A stretch of DNA of 64,000 nucleotides from Rhizobium halophilum (GCF_021648825.1 NZ_JAKJHS010000010.1:62001-126000); one strand, 5' to 3'. Positions 49,004 through 58,435 are shown, counted from the stretch's first letter. The notes: generated by a model not told the origin, from the sequence alone. A program made the numbers and translations.

Positions 49004-49080
49004 CGGCGCATGCGTGGGCTTGCTGCGCCGCCGGCGAATACCTAACTGGGATCAGCACCAAAACCCTCCGAGTCTATGCC

Positions 49081-49920
49081 ATGCCAGCCGCTTACCTCGA
49101 CGCGCGACACATCCTTTACATTTCCGGCCAGGAGGCAGAACAGTTCCTGCAGAACCTGATCACTACGGACGTCGCCACGCTCGCCACCGGGGAGGCACGG
49201 CCCGGCGCCCTCCTGACACCCCAAGGCAAGGTCTTGTTCGACTTCATCATCTGGCGGAACGGCGACAGGTTCATCATCGAGACGGATGAAGCTCAGGCTG
49301 ATGCCTTGTTGCGCCGATTGACCATGTACAAGCTGCGCTCGCCAGTGGAAATCATAGTCGCTGACAGCCCAGGGGTGACCGTGCTTTGGGGCGAGGACGA
49401 AAACGGCGACGGCGCTGCGGACGCGCGGTTTGCAAAGGCCGGGATCCGACTGGTCCGGCTGCCGGGCCACGTTGGGACGGACACGCAGGGGGATTACGAC
49501 GCACTTCGCGTTGAAGCTGGCGTTGCCGCCTCCGGTGCGGATTATGCCCTGCAGGACGCGTTTCCCCACGACATCCTGATGGACCTCAACGGCGGCCTTT
49601 CATTCCGAAAGGGCTGCTATGTCGGCCAAGAGGTTGTGTCGCGCATGCAGCACCGAGGAACGGCCCGCCGCCGCTTGGCCCAGATTGAATCGGAGAGGGA
49701 TCTCCCGCCATCCGGCACTGAGATCACCGCAGGCGGCAAGTCTGTTGGAACACTTGGCACCGTCAGCGGGCGCAAGGGCCTGGGCATGGTGCGGGTCGAT
49801 CGGGTTGGCGCAGCTCTTGCCGCCGGTACCCCGTTGCTGGCTGGAGAGATTTCCGTGACAGCAACGCTCCCGCAGTGGACGGGTCTCGCCTTTCCTTCCG
49901 GCGAAGAGACCGATCCGTGA
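49081..49920 (+). CDS. ygfZ: Folate-binding protein YgfZ
   Basis: YgfZ (IBA57 family) binds tetrahydrofolate and supports assembly or repair of certain iron-sulfur enzymes. The 279-residue protein has the hallmark KGCYVGQE at 177-184, with Cys179, and the N-terminal glycine-cleavage-T-like fold (QNLITTDVATL, LLTPQGKVLFDF). The start was set at 49081 because the preceding open frame is not related. The stop overlaps the GTG start of the HD hydrolase by four bases (GTGA). Confidence 0.95.
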   Translation: MPAAYLDARHILYISGQEAEQFLQNLITTDVATLATGEARPGALLTPQGKVLFDFIIWRNGDRFIIETDEAQADALLRRLTMYKLRSPVEIIVADSPGVTVLWGEDENGDGAADARFAKAGIRLVRLPGHVGTDTQGDYDALRVEAGVAASGADYALQDAFPHDILMDLNGGLSFRKGCYVGQEVVSRMQHRGTARRRLAQIESERDLPPSGTEITAGGKSVGTLGTVSGRKGLGMVRVDRVGAALAAGTPLLAGEISVTATLPQWTGLAFPSGEETDP

Positions 49921-50531
49921 GCACCACCAAGATGACGCGCGCTTGGCAGCGCATGCTCTCCGGGCGACGGCTCGACCTGCTCGACCCCTCGCCGCTCGAC
50001 GTCGAAATCTCCGACATCGCCCACGGACTTGCCCGAGTCGCACGCTGGAACGGCCAAACACGTGGAGACCACGCATTTTCGGTTGCCCAGCATTGCCTGG
50101 TGGTCGAGGAGATTTTCCGCCGCTGCAACAATACCGACTGCCAGAGCCAACTGATGACGCTCCTGCATGATGCCCCCGAATACGTCATCGGCGACATGAT
50201 CTCTCCCTTCAAGTCGGTCGTCGGCGGCGGGTACAAGAGCGTGGAGCATCGCCTCGAGGCGGCGATCCACCTACGGTTCGCGCTACCGGCCCACCCCAGC
50301 CGGGAGTTGAAGGCACTGATCAAGAAGGCGGACACCATCGCGGCCTTTTTCGAGGCGACAGTGCTTGCCGGATTTTCGATCGAGGAAGCGCGCAGGTTCT
50401 TCGGCCAGCCGCGCGGGATCACCAAGGAGATGCTGCCGCTGGAGCCCATGCCTGCACTTGAGGCACAGTCGCTGTTTCTCAAGCGGTTCGCCGAGCTTGA
50501 AGCCGAGCGCCTTCCGGCTGCGCTGCCATGA
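49917..50531 (+). CDS. HD domain hydrolase (YfbR-like)
   Basis: The 204-residue protein shows the metal-binding residues of the HD superfamily: His52/His59 area (GDHAFSVAQHCLVV), the LLHDAPE motif (83-89) with His84-Asp85, and the late KKADTIAAFFEA aspartate. It resembles YfbR-type 5'-nucleotidases. The GTG at 49917 overlaps the ygfZ stop; an ATG five codons on is possible. The stop overlaps the phosphatase start by four bases. Confidence 0.88.
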   Translation: MSTTKMTRAWQRMLSGRRLDLLDPSPLDVEISDIAHGLARVARWNGQTRGDHAFSVAQHCLVVEEIFRRCNNTDCQSQLMTLLHDAPEYVIGDMISPFKSVVGGGYKSVEHRLEAAIHLRFALPAHPSRELKALIKKADTIAAFFEATVLAGFSIEEARRFFGQPRGITKEMLPLEPMPALEAQSLFLKRFAELEAERLPAALP

Positions 50532-51061
50532 GCGCCATCATTGTATGTCCGCTGGCAAGCATTGCGGAACTGGCGGTGCGTCACAAGGCGAGCCACCTGA
50601 TCAGCCTGATCGCCGAGAAGCAGGATTTTCATCGTCCGGGCCTCATTGCAGCCGACCGACATCTCACGCTCAAGATGAACGATATCTCCTTCGCCGGAAC
50701 CGGAGATCTCGTTGCGCCAGCGGAGGAGCATGTGGAGCGCTTGATCGATTTCGTGCGCCAATGGGACCGGAGGGCGCCGATCGTCATCCATTGCTGGATG
50801 GGGGTCTCGCGTTCACCGGCGGCAGCCGCAATTGCCTCGCTGGCGGTCGATCCGGAAGAAGACGACATGGCGCTGGCAATGCGGCTTCGGGCTGCAGCCC
50901 CGCATGCCACTCCGAATTCGCGCCTCATCGAGTTCGGCGATCAACTCCTCGGACGGGAGGGCCGGCTGATCAAGGCCATCAAGGCAATCGGGCGAGGCAG
51001 AGACACCGACGGGAGGGCTTCGTTCGTGTTGCCGATCCGGATGAAGTCCGACGCTGTTTGA
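50528..51061 (+). CDS. Protein tyrosine phosphatase family protein
   Basis: The 177-residue protein carries the phosphate-binding loop HCWMGVSRS with Cys89 and Arg95 in the CX5R spacing, and an acidic loop upstream (MNDISFAGTGD) that may hold the general acid. It resembles a small group of alphaproteobacterial tyrosine phosphatases with unknown targets. The ATG overlaps the HD gene stop (ATGA). A 19-base inverted repeat follows 12 bases after the stop. Confidence 0.88.
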   Translation: MSAIIVCPLASIAELAVRHKASHLISLIAEKQDFHRPGLIAADRHLTLKMNDISFAGTGDLVAPAEEHVERLIDFVRQWDRRAPIVIHCWMGVSRSPAAAAIASLAVDPEEDDMALAMRLRAAAPHATPNSRLIEFGDQLLGREGRLIKAIKAIGRGRDTDGRASFVLPIRMKSDAV

Positions 51062-51073
51062 CCTCTGATTTCA

Positions 51074-51092
51074 AGATGTTGCACTAACATCT
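51074..51092. promoter_or_regulatory. 19-base inverted repeat between phosphatase and mscS genes
   Basis: AGATGTT and AACATCT are perfect inverted copies around a five-base centre (GCACT). The repeat lies 12 bases after the phosphatase stop and 81 bases before the channel gene. It is AT-rich for this GC-rich window, so it looks more like an operator than a terminator; no binding protein can be named. Confidence 0.35.
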
Positions 51093-51173
51093 GACACGAT
51101 CTCTTCTGCTTCCTTGACCTCTGCAGCATACGCCCCAAATACCGGTCGCGGCGTCAAAGGAGCATCCAGGGAC

Positions 51174-52070
51174 ATGGAAGAAGCATCGGATTTCGTGGTC
51201 GCAACGCGCGCCGCACTGGCCCAGTTGACCGCCCTCGCCGTCCAGTATTCCTTCTCTATCCTGGGTGCCATCATCTTGCTTGTGGTGGGGTGGGTCGCCT
51301 CCGGATTGATCAGTCGCTGGGCCTATCGTGGCCTCTCCCGCATCCACGGTATTGATGCCACACTGGCGCAATTCTTCTCCAACACCATCCGCTATGCGAT
51401 CCTCGTCATCGTCGTCGTCATGGTGCTCGGCCAGTTCGGGGTGCAGACGGCCTCGATCCTCGCGGCGCTTGGCGCTATCGGTCTTGCCATTGGACTGGCC
51501 CTTCAGGGCACGCTGCAGAACATTGCCGCCGGCATCATGCTTCTGGTCCTGCGCCCGTTCCGCGTCGGGGAATATATCGACACCGGTAGCATCAACGGCA
51601 TCGTGCAGGACATCGGCCTGTTTGCCACGGAACTGAAAACCTATGACGGGCTTTACCGGCTGGCGCCCAACTCGCTTCTCTGGAACGTGCCGGTCACAAA
51701 CTACAGCCGCCTGTCCACCCGCATGCACGACTTTAAGGTCGGCGTCGCCTACGAGGACGATATCGACAAAGCGATCGCCATCATGCTTGATATCGTGCGC
51801 AAGGATGAGCGTGTTTTGGACACGCCGGAGCCGTCTGCCTTCGTCATGGATCTCGGCGACAGCTCGGTGGTGCTTGCACTCCGCTACTGGGCCAACAGCT
51901 CCGTCTGGTGGATGACGAGCCGCGACATCACCAAGGCTGTCAAAGAAGCTTTCGACAAGCAGGGCATCACCATCCCCTACCCTCAGGTCACCTACCACGC
52001 CCCATCCGGCGAGAGCGGACCTCCGACATTGTTGCAGATGTCGGACGATCCGGATTCGGCGCGAACCTGA
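51174..52070 (+). CDS. MscS family small-conductance mechanosensitive channel
   Basis: The 298-residue protein has three N-terminal helices: about 22-45, 68-88 and the Ala/Gly-rich pore helix 93-125 (ILAALGAIGLAIGLALQGTL), followed by the PFRVGEYID beta domain and the mixed C-terminal domain. It protects against osmotic downshift by opening under membrane tension. The ATG at 51174 is chosen because the upstream open frame is not conserved. A strong terminator follows ten bases after the stop. Confidence 0.95.
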   Translation: MEEASDFVVATRAALAQLTALAVQYSFSILGAIILLVVGWVASGLISRWAYRGLSRIHGIDATLAQFFSNTIRYAILVIVVVMVLGQFGVQTASILAALGAIGLAIGLALQGTLQNIAAGIMLLVLRPFRVGEYIDTGSINGIVQDIGLFATELKTYDGLYRLAPNSLLWNVPVTNYSRLSTRMHDFKVGVAYEDDIDKAIAIMLDIVRKDERVLDTPEPSAFVMDLGDSSVVLALRYWANSSVWWMTSRDITKAVKEAFDKQGITIPYPQVTYHAPSGESGPPTLLQMSDDPDSART

Positions 52071-52080
52071 TGGCGAGGAC

Positions 52081-52122
52081 GCGGCGGAGCGGCTGCGCGA
52101 GGTTTCCGCTCCGCCGCCTTTT
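52081..52122 (+). terminator. Intrinsic terminator after mscS
   Basis: GCGGCGGAGCGG (52081-52092) pairs perfectly with CCGCTCCGCCGC (52106-52117), followed by CTTTTCT. This is the clearest intrinsic terminator on the plus strand. It ends right at the 3' end of the convergent permease gene. Confidence 0.85.
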
Positions 52123-52932
52123 CTAATGCGACATGGTGGACCGGTGTGCCCAGCCGGTCATTCGTCGTTCGATCCAGGCCATCAACGCATACATAGCGAT
52201 GCCTTCGACTGCGAGCATCAGCAGCCCCGCGAAGACCAGCGGCACGTTGAACTGGCTCTGCGCCGAACTCATCATATTGCCGAGTCCGTAATTGGAGGCC
52301 GCGGTTTCACTGAGGACCGAACCCACGAAGGCGAGCGTGATGGCGATCTTCAGGGACCCGAAGAAATAAGGCATCGACCGCGGGACGCCGACCTTCAGCA
52401 TGATGTCGATCTTGCGCGCGCCAAGCGCCCGTAAAACATCCTCCGTTTCGGGCTCGATCGTCGCGAGGCCGGTTGCCACGTTCACAACGATCGGGAAGAA
52501 GGAAATGAGGAAGGCGGTGATAACAGCCGGGATCGTGCCGATGCCGAACCAGATCACCAAGATCGGCACCACGGCAACCTTTGGGATCGCGTTGAAGCCG
52601 ATCATCAAGGGATAGAGCCCCGCGTAGATGGTCCTCGACCAGCCGATAAAGAGGCCGATCGCAAGACCCCCGACCACCGCGAGCGCGAAGCCGAGCGTCG
52701 TGGTGAACAGCGTCTGCAGCGAATTCTTCCAGATCGGCGACCAGTACTGCAGGATCGCCTGGAATATCCGGCTTGGCGCCGGCAGAATGGTTACCGGCAT
52801 GGAAAGCGCTACCACCAGCAGTTCCCATGCGAGGAAAAGACCAATCGTATAAAGCCACGGGGCGGCTCTGACCCAATTGATCCTGAGCCGGGGTCTGTCC
52901 GGTGTCGGCGGGTCTTGTGCAACAATTGTCAT
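52123..52932 (-). CDS. ABC transporter permease, nitrate/sulfonate/taurine type
   Basis: A 269-residue permease of the SsuC/TauC group with six predicted helices and the EAA-like loop EDVLRALGARKIDIM. It works with the ATPase encoded upstream (four-base ATGA overlap) and the binding protein. The transported compound is not known: SsuC relatives carry sulfonates, nitrate, taurine, thiamine precursors and others. The stop lies at the end of the mscS terminator. Confidence 0.9.
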   Translation of the reverse strand: MTIVAQDPPTPDRPRLRINWVRAAPWLYTIGLFLAWELLVVALSMPVTILPAPSRIFQAILQYWSPIWKNSLQTLFTTTLGFALAVVGGLAIGLFIGWSRTIYAGLYPLMIGFNAIPKVAVVPILVIWFGIGTIPAVITAFLISFFPIVVNVATGLATIEPETEDVLRALGARKIDIMLKVGVPRSMPYFFGSLKIAITLAFVGSVLSETAASNYGLGNMMSSAQSQFNVPLVFAGLLMLAVEGIAMYALMAWIERRMTGWAHRSTMSH

Positions 52933-53717
52933 GCCGCCTGCCTCGCCGTTGCAATCTCGCCGTGAAGCTCATGCACGAGGGCATTGAAGTCCTTCTCGTA
53001 CATCAGTTCAAGGTCGCGCGGACGGGGGAAGGTCACGACGCGCTCACGCAGGATGCGGCCAGGGCGGGCACTCATTACGAAGATCTTGTCCGCCAGGAAC
53101 GAGGCCTCGCGCAGATCATGAGTGACGAGAACGATCGTGACACCTTGTGCTGCATGGAGGTCGCGAATCACGCACCACAGTTCCTCCCGCGTAAAGGCGT
53201 CAAGCGCGCCGAAGGGTTCGTCGAGCATCAGTAGGTCCGGCTCGTGGATCAGCGCACGGCAGAGGTTGGCGCGTTGTTGCATGCCGCCCGAAAGCTGCCA
53301 CGGGAACTTCGAACCGAAGCCCTTGAGCCCCACAAGTTCCAGCAGGTGTTCGGCCTGCTCCACATATTCCTTCTTGTTCGCACGTAGCCGGTGGCGGTGC
53401 TTTTCAACGATCTCAAGCGGCAGGAGCACATTCTCCAGCGTCGTGCGCCATGGCAGCATGGTCGGGTTCTGGAAGGCCATGCCGACGATAGAGACCGGTT
53501 TCGTGACCTGCTGCCCGGCGACGATGACAGTGCCCCGCTGCGGGATGTACAGACCGGTCACGAGCTTCATGAGGGTCGACTTACCGCAACCGGAAGGTCC
53601 CACGACCGCCGCGAATTCTCCCTTGGCAACGCGCATAGTAAGACCGGACACGGCAAGCGTTCCGTCGGCTCCGCCATAGCGCATGTCGACATCATCGATC
53701 GAAACGAGGTGCGACAT
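52929..53717 (-). CDS. ABC transporter ATP-binding protein, SsuB/TauB type
   Basis: The 262-residue ATPase has Walker [10 protein letters not shown] (about 39-47), the signature LSGGMQQRANLCRA and Walker B LLMLDEPFGALD. FQNPTMLPWRTTLENV contains the Q-loop. The start at 53717 follows GGAG at seven bases; the longer open frame upstream enters the hairpin region. It is coupled to the permease gene by overlap. Confidence 0.92.
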   Translation of the reverse strand: MSHLVSIDDVDMRYGGADGTLAVSGLTMRVAKGEFAAVVGPSGCGKSTLMKLVTGLYIPQRGTVIVAGQQVTKPVSIVGMAFQNPTMLPWRTTLENVLLPLEIVEKHRHRLRANKKEYVEQAEHLLELVGLKGFGSKFPWQLSGGMQQRANLCRALIHEPDLLMLDEPFGALDAFTREELWCVIRDLHAAQGVTIVLVTHDLREASFLADKIFVMSARPGRILRERVVTFPRPRDLELMYEKDFNALVHELHGEIATARQAA

Positions 53718-53747
53718 GGCACTCTCCAATTTAACGGAACTGTCGGG

Positions 53748-53776
53748 AGGAGAGAGGGCCTCAGGCCCTCCCTCCT
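53748..53776 (-). other. Hairpin after the ABC binding-protein gene
   Basis: A stem of 12 bp with one mismatch (inner part GAGGGCC / GGCCCTC, three-base loop) begins five bases after the binding-protein stop and ends 31 bases before the ATPase start. No T-run follows, so protection of the upstream message is more likely than termination. Confidence 0.55.
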
Positions 53777-53781
53777 GCGGA

Positions 53782-54813
53782 TCAGGGGAGCATCCGCTCT
53801 TCCTTTGGAGGCAGGTAGCTCGAATCGAACACCTGGTCGGCCGTGACATTGCCCTTCAGGCCCATGGATACCTTCAGCGTATCGATCGACGCTCCAAGCC
53901 GCTCCATGTCGACGCCGCCGAAGCCGTTCTCGGTGACATAGGGGGTCTTGATGTTCATCGAGTTTGCCATATTGAGGCGTTCAAGCTCGATGTCGGAATT
54001 TAGCGTCTCATTGCGCGTGAGTACGGCAGCTACGCCCTCCTCCGGATTGGCAACGGCGTCGGCGAAGCCCTTGGCGAGTGCCCTGAGAAAGCCCTCGACG
54101 GCCTCCGGGTTCTCAGCGGCGAAGTCGGAATTCACCAGCACAGCGTTGCCATAGAGATTGAGGCCATTTTCGGCCATAAGGATCGTGGCGATATCATCGT
54201 CTTCGATGCCCTGCGCCTTGAGGTTCAGGATCACCGAGAAGGCAAAGCCGAAGACGGCGTCTACATCCCCTTGCGCAAGCATCGGCTCGCGAACTGGAAA
54301 TCCGATGGATTCGATCGTGATGTTGCTGTCGTCGATGCCGGCAACCTCCTTGAACGCTTTCCATTGTGCGAACGCGCCATCCGGTGGCGGCGCGCCGAGC
54401 GTCTTACCCTCCAGCGACTTCGGATCCTGCGTCACGCCCAGCGACTCGCGACCCACCACGGCAAAGGTCGGCCGCTCGTAGACCATCATCACGGCCTTGA
54501 CCTTCTGCGACGGATCTTCGTCGAGGAACTTGATCAGCGAGTTGATATCGCCGAAGCCCATCTGATAGGTGCCGGTGGCCACGCGCGGGATCGCCTCGAC
54601 TGAGCCATTCCCGCTGTCGATCGTGACATCCAAACCTTCGTCCTTGAAGTAGCCCTTGTCGACGGCCAGCAGGAATCCGGCAGCAGGACCCTCGAACTTC
54701 CAGTCGAGCGTGAACTTTACTGAAGTCTCGGCCAAAGCGGGCGTCGAGACCCCCACTGCAACAGCCAGGTTTGCCGCCATCATCAACTTGGTCAAGCTTC
54801 TGCGTGTGAACAT
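53782..54813 (-). CDS. ABC transporter substrate-binding protein, NMT1/THI5-like
   Basis: The 343-residue periplasmic protein has a signal peptide ending near residue 28 (TPALA) and the NMT1-like fold: LDWKFEGPAAGFLLAVDKGYF at the start of the mature part, GFGDINSLIKF and a GFPVREPMLAQGDVDAVFGF stretch. Relatives bind sulfonates, nitrate or pyrimidine precursors of thiamine. No biosynthetic or catabolic gene nearby points to the ligand. It is the promoter-proximal gene of the three-gene operon. Confidence 0.9.
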   Translation of the reverse strand: MFTRRSLTKLMMAANLAVAVGVSTPALAETSVKFTLDWKFEGPAAGFLLAVDKGYFKDEGLDVTIDSGNGSVEAIPRVATGTYQMGFGDINSLIKFLDEDPSQKVKAVMMVYERPTFAVVGRESLGVTQDPKSLEGKTLGAPPPDGAFAQWKAFKEVAGIDDSNITIESIGFPVREPMLAQGDVDAVFGFAFSVILNLKAQGIEDDDIATILMAENGLNLYGNAVLVNSDFAAENPEAVEGFLRALAKGFADAVANPEEGVAAVLTRNETLNSDIELERLNMANSMNIKTPYVTENGFGGVDMERLGASIDTLKVSMGLKGNVTADQVFDSSYLPPKEERMLP

Positions 54814-55091
54814 GTTATTGCTGTTCCCCGTTATTTTTTAAGGACTCCAATCAAACGTGATTTCATCATTCGCGCAAGTCCCGAATGCACAGAAATTCAC
54901 CAGCGCCAACGAAAGTCCACATTGTGTGCACTGCAGTGATATGAGCGTCACAGTACCCTCGTCTACACCACGCTGTTGCTGCGCGGCGTCGACGCTCGTT
55001 CCCTCTGGTCGCTGAATAAACCTGCACGTGTGTCCCTTTCCGAAATGGCAGGCGATCCTTTATAAGCGTCGCGTTCACCGGGGACGACTGC

Positions 55092-57797
55092 ATGGATCTC
55101 TTGCTGCTCATCGTAATCGTGCTCGGCGTCGCCTGGCAGCGCAAGACGTCGCAAAGACTGGCGAGGGTCGAGGATGAACTGACGTCCCTGAGGAAACGGC
55201 TTGATTTAACCGCGCCCGCAGAACAGCAGGCTCCGTACAATCTCAAGGCGGATGATTCCCGGACGGACGTGAAGGAACATCGAGCAGTACGGCTGGAACC
55301 GGCGCCAGTGGAGGCGGCGGCACGTGAGACCGTTGCTCAGGACCATGTGTCAGCGGAGACCGAGGCAGCAACACCGCAGGTCCGGGAAACCTTCGAAAGC
55401 AGCCTTGGCGCGCGCTGGACCGTATGGGTCGGTGGGATTGCTCTCGCTCTTGGCGGAATATTCCTTATCCGATACTCGATCGAAAGCGGCCTTCTCGGGC
55501 CGGAGGCGCGGCTGTCGCTTGCCGCCGTCTTCGGGCTGTCGCTCTTTCTGCTCGGGGAGGTTGTCCGACGGCGGGCGTTGCCGCAGGTGGCAGCGCGCTA
55601 CAGCAACGCGATGATCCCCGGTGCGCTGACCGCCGCCGGCGCTGTCACGCTTCTGGGCACAACCTATGCGGCTCATGGCTATTACGAGTTCATGGGAGCC
55701 GCCCTCGCCTTTGCCTTGCTCGGGGCGATATCCCTCTCGACCCTTGCCCTTTCCCTCCTTCACGGACAGGGCCTGGCGGCGCTCGGTCTTGCCGCGTCAC
55801 TGGTTACACCGGCCCTGGTGGCCAGTACCGCCCCCAATGCTGTCGTGCTGTTCGGCTTCCTCGCCATCGTTTGGCTTGCCGTGGCGGCCGCGTCGCGCTT
55901 GCGCGGCTGGCTGTTGTTGCCGGCGCTGGCTGATCTGGGGCTCGCCTGTTGGACCATTGCCTATCTGTTCAACACAGATGGCATCGACCCGCTACCGCCG
56001 GTGTTTGCGCTGCTCGTCATGATTGCGGGCACGGGCTTCGTCTGGCCGGGGCTAACATATCCCATCGCCGAGGGAGGATGGCGGAACCTGCTCCGCCGGC
56101 GGCCACTCGGGATCGGGCTTGCCGTATCGATCGCGACGCTCTTGCCTGCCATCGCCCTGCTCGCCGTATGGGATACGCAGTCGATAGACGCGGCCTTCGC
56201 TGCAGCGGGACTGGTCGCGGCATTGGCGTCGCTGGGCGCCGGGCGGCGGTATGCGGTCTGGCCCATCCTTTTGTCCGCCACCGGTGCGGTGACTGTCGTT
56301 GGGCTCCTTGCGCTGACACGTCTCAACTACCTCCCGGTCGCGGCAGGAGAGGGAACTGCCGACGCTGCACCAGCCTTCATTGCCGAGATCGCCATCAGCC
56401 TCATTCTTGGCGCCATCTTCACCCTTCTCGGCCTGGTTTTCCTCAAGCGCCTCGGCCGGGAGGACGAAAAGCTCAGCGTCATCTGGAGCGTTTTGATGTC
56501 CGCTGTCCCGGTGACCCTGGCGACGATCAGTTTCCTCAATTTCGGCATGCTTTCCCGTGACTGGCTGCACGGGCTCCATGGGATCGTGGTCGGCGCTGTC
56601 CTCGTTGCCATCGCCAAATGGCAGTTCGCGCAAGACGAGGAAGAGGATCTGAGCAGCCGCCCCGCCAATCTGCTGGTTGTCGGCTCCTTTGCTGCCTTTG
56701 CATTTGCGCTGCACGCCGTGACCAATGGCCTGGTGACGACGGTGCTCTTGGCCTTCCTTGGCTTCGCCTATCTCGCCGCAACCCGCTGGCGCCGGTGGCC
56801 GGCACTTCCCTGGGCCATGGCCGGAGGCTTGCTGCTGATCTTCGCACGCATTGCCTGGGAGCCCACGATGGTAGGGCCAGAGCAACTCGGCACCACGCCG
56901 TTCTGGAACGCGCTTCTTCCCGGATACGGTATCCCGGCGCTCCTTGCCGTGCTGGCGGCATACGAGCTGCGCCATTGGCCGGATCTGCGTATCCGCAACT
57001 TTCTGCAAGCACTTGCATCTCTGATGGTGCTGATGACCGTGGCAATCCTGGTGCGACACGCGATGAACGGCGGCGTGCTGGACGACCGCCTGCCGTCTCT
57101 CGGCGAGCAGTCGATCTACACCCTGCTGACGATCGGATTCTCGGGTGCCTTGATGACCCTGGACCGCCGCGCGCCTAGCCCGGTCTTCCGCTACGGCTCG
57201 ATGATCGCTGGCGCCATTGCGACCCTCAACGTCCTGTCCATGCACGTTCTCGCACTGAACCCCTACTTCAGCGGCGAAAGCACGGGCAGATGGCCCCTCG
57301 TGAACCTACTACTGATCAGCTATCTCCTGCCGGCGCTCGCTTATGCCAGTCTCGCCGCCTATGCGCGCGACAAACGCCCCCGGCCTTACGTTGCCATGCT
57401 GGCAGCATCCGGCGCCGTGCTCGGCTTCCTCTGGGCCACCCTATCCGTTCGCCGGTTCTGGCAGGGGGAAAACATCGCGGACTGGAAAGGCTTTCTTCCG
57501 GACGAGACCTATAGCTATTCGGTGGTCTGGCTTCTGATCGGCGTCGTGCTCCTGGTTCTCGGCTCGAGGTTAAACGCGCGCGCCATGAGGCTGGCGTCCG
57601 CCGGCCTCGTGATGGTCACCGTGCTGAAGGTCTTCCTGATCGACATGTCAAACCTCGAAGGCATCTTGCGTGCCCTCTCCTTCATCGGCCTTGGGGCGGT
57701 GCTGATCGGGATTGGCCTGTTTTACCAGAAGATCCTTGCTCGCGCGCCCCGCCTCGAACCATTCGATCCGCAGCCTCCGCAGGGGCAAGATCGATGA
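55092..57797 (+). CDS. DUF2339 multi-spanning membrane protein
   Basis: The 901-residue protein has a short N-terminal helix, a charged coiled-coil-like region (RLARVEDELTSLRKRLDL, about 23-40), a linker and then more than 20 hydrophobic helices from about residue 112 (LGARWTVWVGGIALALGGIFLIRYS). This is the DUF2339 architecture, whose function is unknown; it is widespread in proteobacteria. Its stop overlaps the following HD gene by four bases, so the two are coupled. The 278-base upstream gap shows no clear promoter. Confidence 0.9.
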   Translation: MDLLLLIVIVLGVAWQRKTSQRLARVEDELTSLRKRLDLTAPAEQQAPYNLKADDSRTDVKEHRAVRLEPAPVEAAARETVAQDHVSAETEAATPQVRETFESSLGARWTVWVGGIALALGGIFLIRYSIESGLLGPEARLSLAAVFGLSLFLLGEVVRRRALPQVAARYSNAMIPGALTAAGAVTLLGTTYAAHGYYEFMGAALAFALLGAISLSTLALSLLHGQGLAALGLAASLVTPALVASTAPNAVVLFGFLAIVWLAVAAASRLRGWLLLPALADLGLACWTIAYLFNTDGIDPLPPVFALLVMIAGTGFVWPGLTYPIAEGGWRNLLRRRPLGIGLAVSIATLLPAIALLAVWDTQSIDAAFAAAGLVAALASLGAGRRYAVWPILLSATGAVTVVGLLALTRLNYLPVAAGEGTADAAPAFIAEIAISLILGAIFTLLGLVFLKRLGREDEKLSVIWSVLMSAVPVTLATISFLNFGMLSRDWLHGLHGIVVGAVLVAIAKWQFAQDEEEDLSSRPANLLVVGSFAAFAFALHAVTNGLVTTVLLAFLGFAYLAATRWRRWPALPWAMAGGLLLIFARIAWEPTMVGPEQLGTTPFWNALLPGYGIPALLAVLAAYELRHWPDLRIRNFLQALASLMVLMTVAILVRHAMNGGVLDDRLPSLGEQSIYTLLTIGFSGALMTLDRRAPSPVFRYGSMIAGAIATLNVLSMHVLALNPYFSGESTGRWPLVNLLLISYLLPALAYASLAAYARDKRPRPYVAMLAASGAVLGFLWATLSVRRFWQGENIADWKGFLPDETYSYSVVWLLIGVVLLVLGSRLNARAMRLASAGLVMVTVLKVFLIDMSNLEGILRALSFIGLGAVLIGIGLFYQKILARAPRLEPFDPQPPQGQDR

Positions 57798-58435
57798 TCG
57801 CCACAGCCTTTGCGCCCTATGGAGCCTTGGCACGTTCGCTTCTTCCACACGCAACGGAGGGCGATGATGGTTCCCATGATGTGGCTCACCTGCTTCGTGT
57901 CTTCCGCAACAGCATGCGCATCCACGCCAGCGAAGGCGGAGACGCAGAGCTCGTGGCGGCAGCAGTGATGCTGCATGACTGCGTGGCCGTTGAGAAGAAT
58001 TCCCCACTGAGGGCGCAGGCGTCGCGGCTGGCCGCCGAAAAAGCAAAGGCGATCCTGTCGGCGCTCTCGTGGGAGGAGCAAAGAATATCGGCAGTTTCTC
58101 ATGCGATCATCACGCACAGCTACTCCGCGAGTATTGCGCCGGAGACGCTCGAGGCGAAAATCCTCCAGGATGCCGATCGTCTCGACGCCATCGGCATGAT
58201 CGGAGCCGCCCGTTGCTTCTATATTGCGGGGCGGATGGGCTCGGGCCTTTATGATCCCTCCGATCCACTGGCCAAGGCCCGACCGCTCGACGACAAGGCA
58301 TTCGCCATCGATCATTTCGAAACCAAGCTGTTCAAACTGAGCGAGGGCTTTCAAACGGCTACCGGCCGCGCGCTTGCCGAAGCGCGGCATGCGCGTTTGA
58401 AACACGTTCTTGATCTGTTTCTTGACGAGATATGA
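57794..58435 (+). CDS. HD domain phosphohydrolase
   Basis: The 213-residue protein contains the HD-domain metal ligands His28/His32 (SHDVAHLLRV), the pair His61-Asp62 (MLHDCV) and Asp128 in LQDADRLDAIG. It belongs to the YedJ-like HD hydrolase group, with unknown substrate. The ATG overlaps the DUF2339 stop (ATGA). The MOSC gene follows after 12 bases. Confidence 0.9.
   Translation: MIATAFAPYGALARSLLPHATEGDDGSHDVAHLLRVFRNSMRIHASEGGDAELVAAAVMLHDCVAVEKNSPLRAQASRLAAEKAKAILSALSWEEQRISAVSHAIITHSYSASIAPETLEAKILQDADRLDAIGMIGAARCFYIAGRMGSGLYDPSDPLAKARPLDDKAFAIDHFETKLFKLSEGFQTATGRALAEARHARLKHVLDLFLDEI

Noticed and set aside
54929..54938. 10-base palindrome CACTGCAGTG upstream of the DUF2339 gene
   Set aside because: Short, not extended by flanking bases, and frequent by chance.
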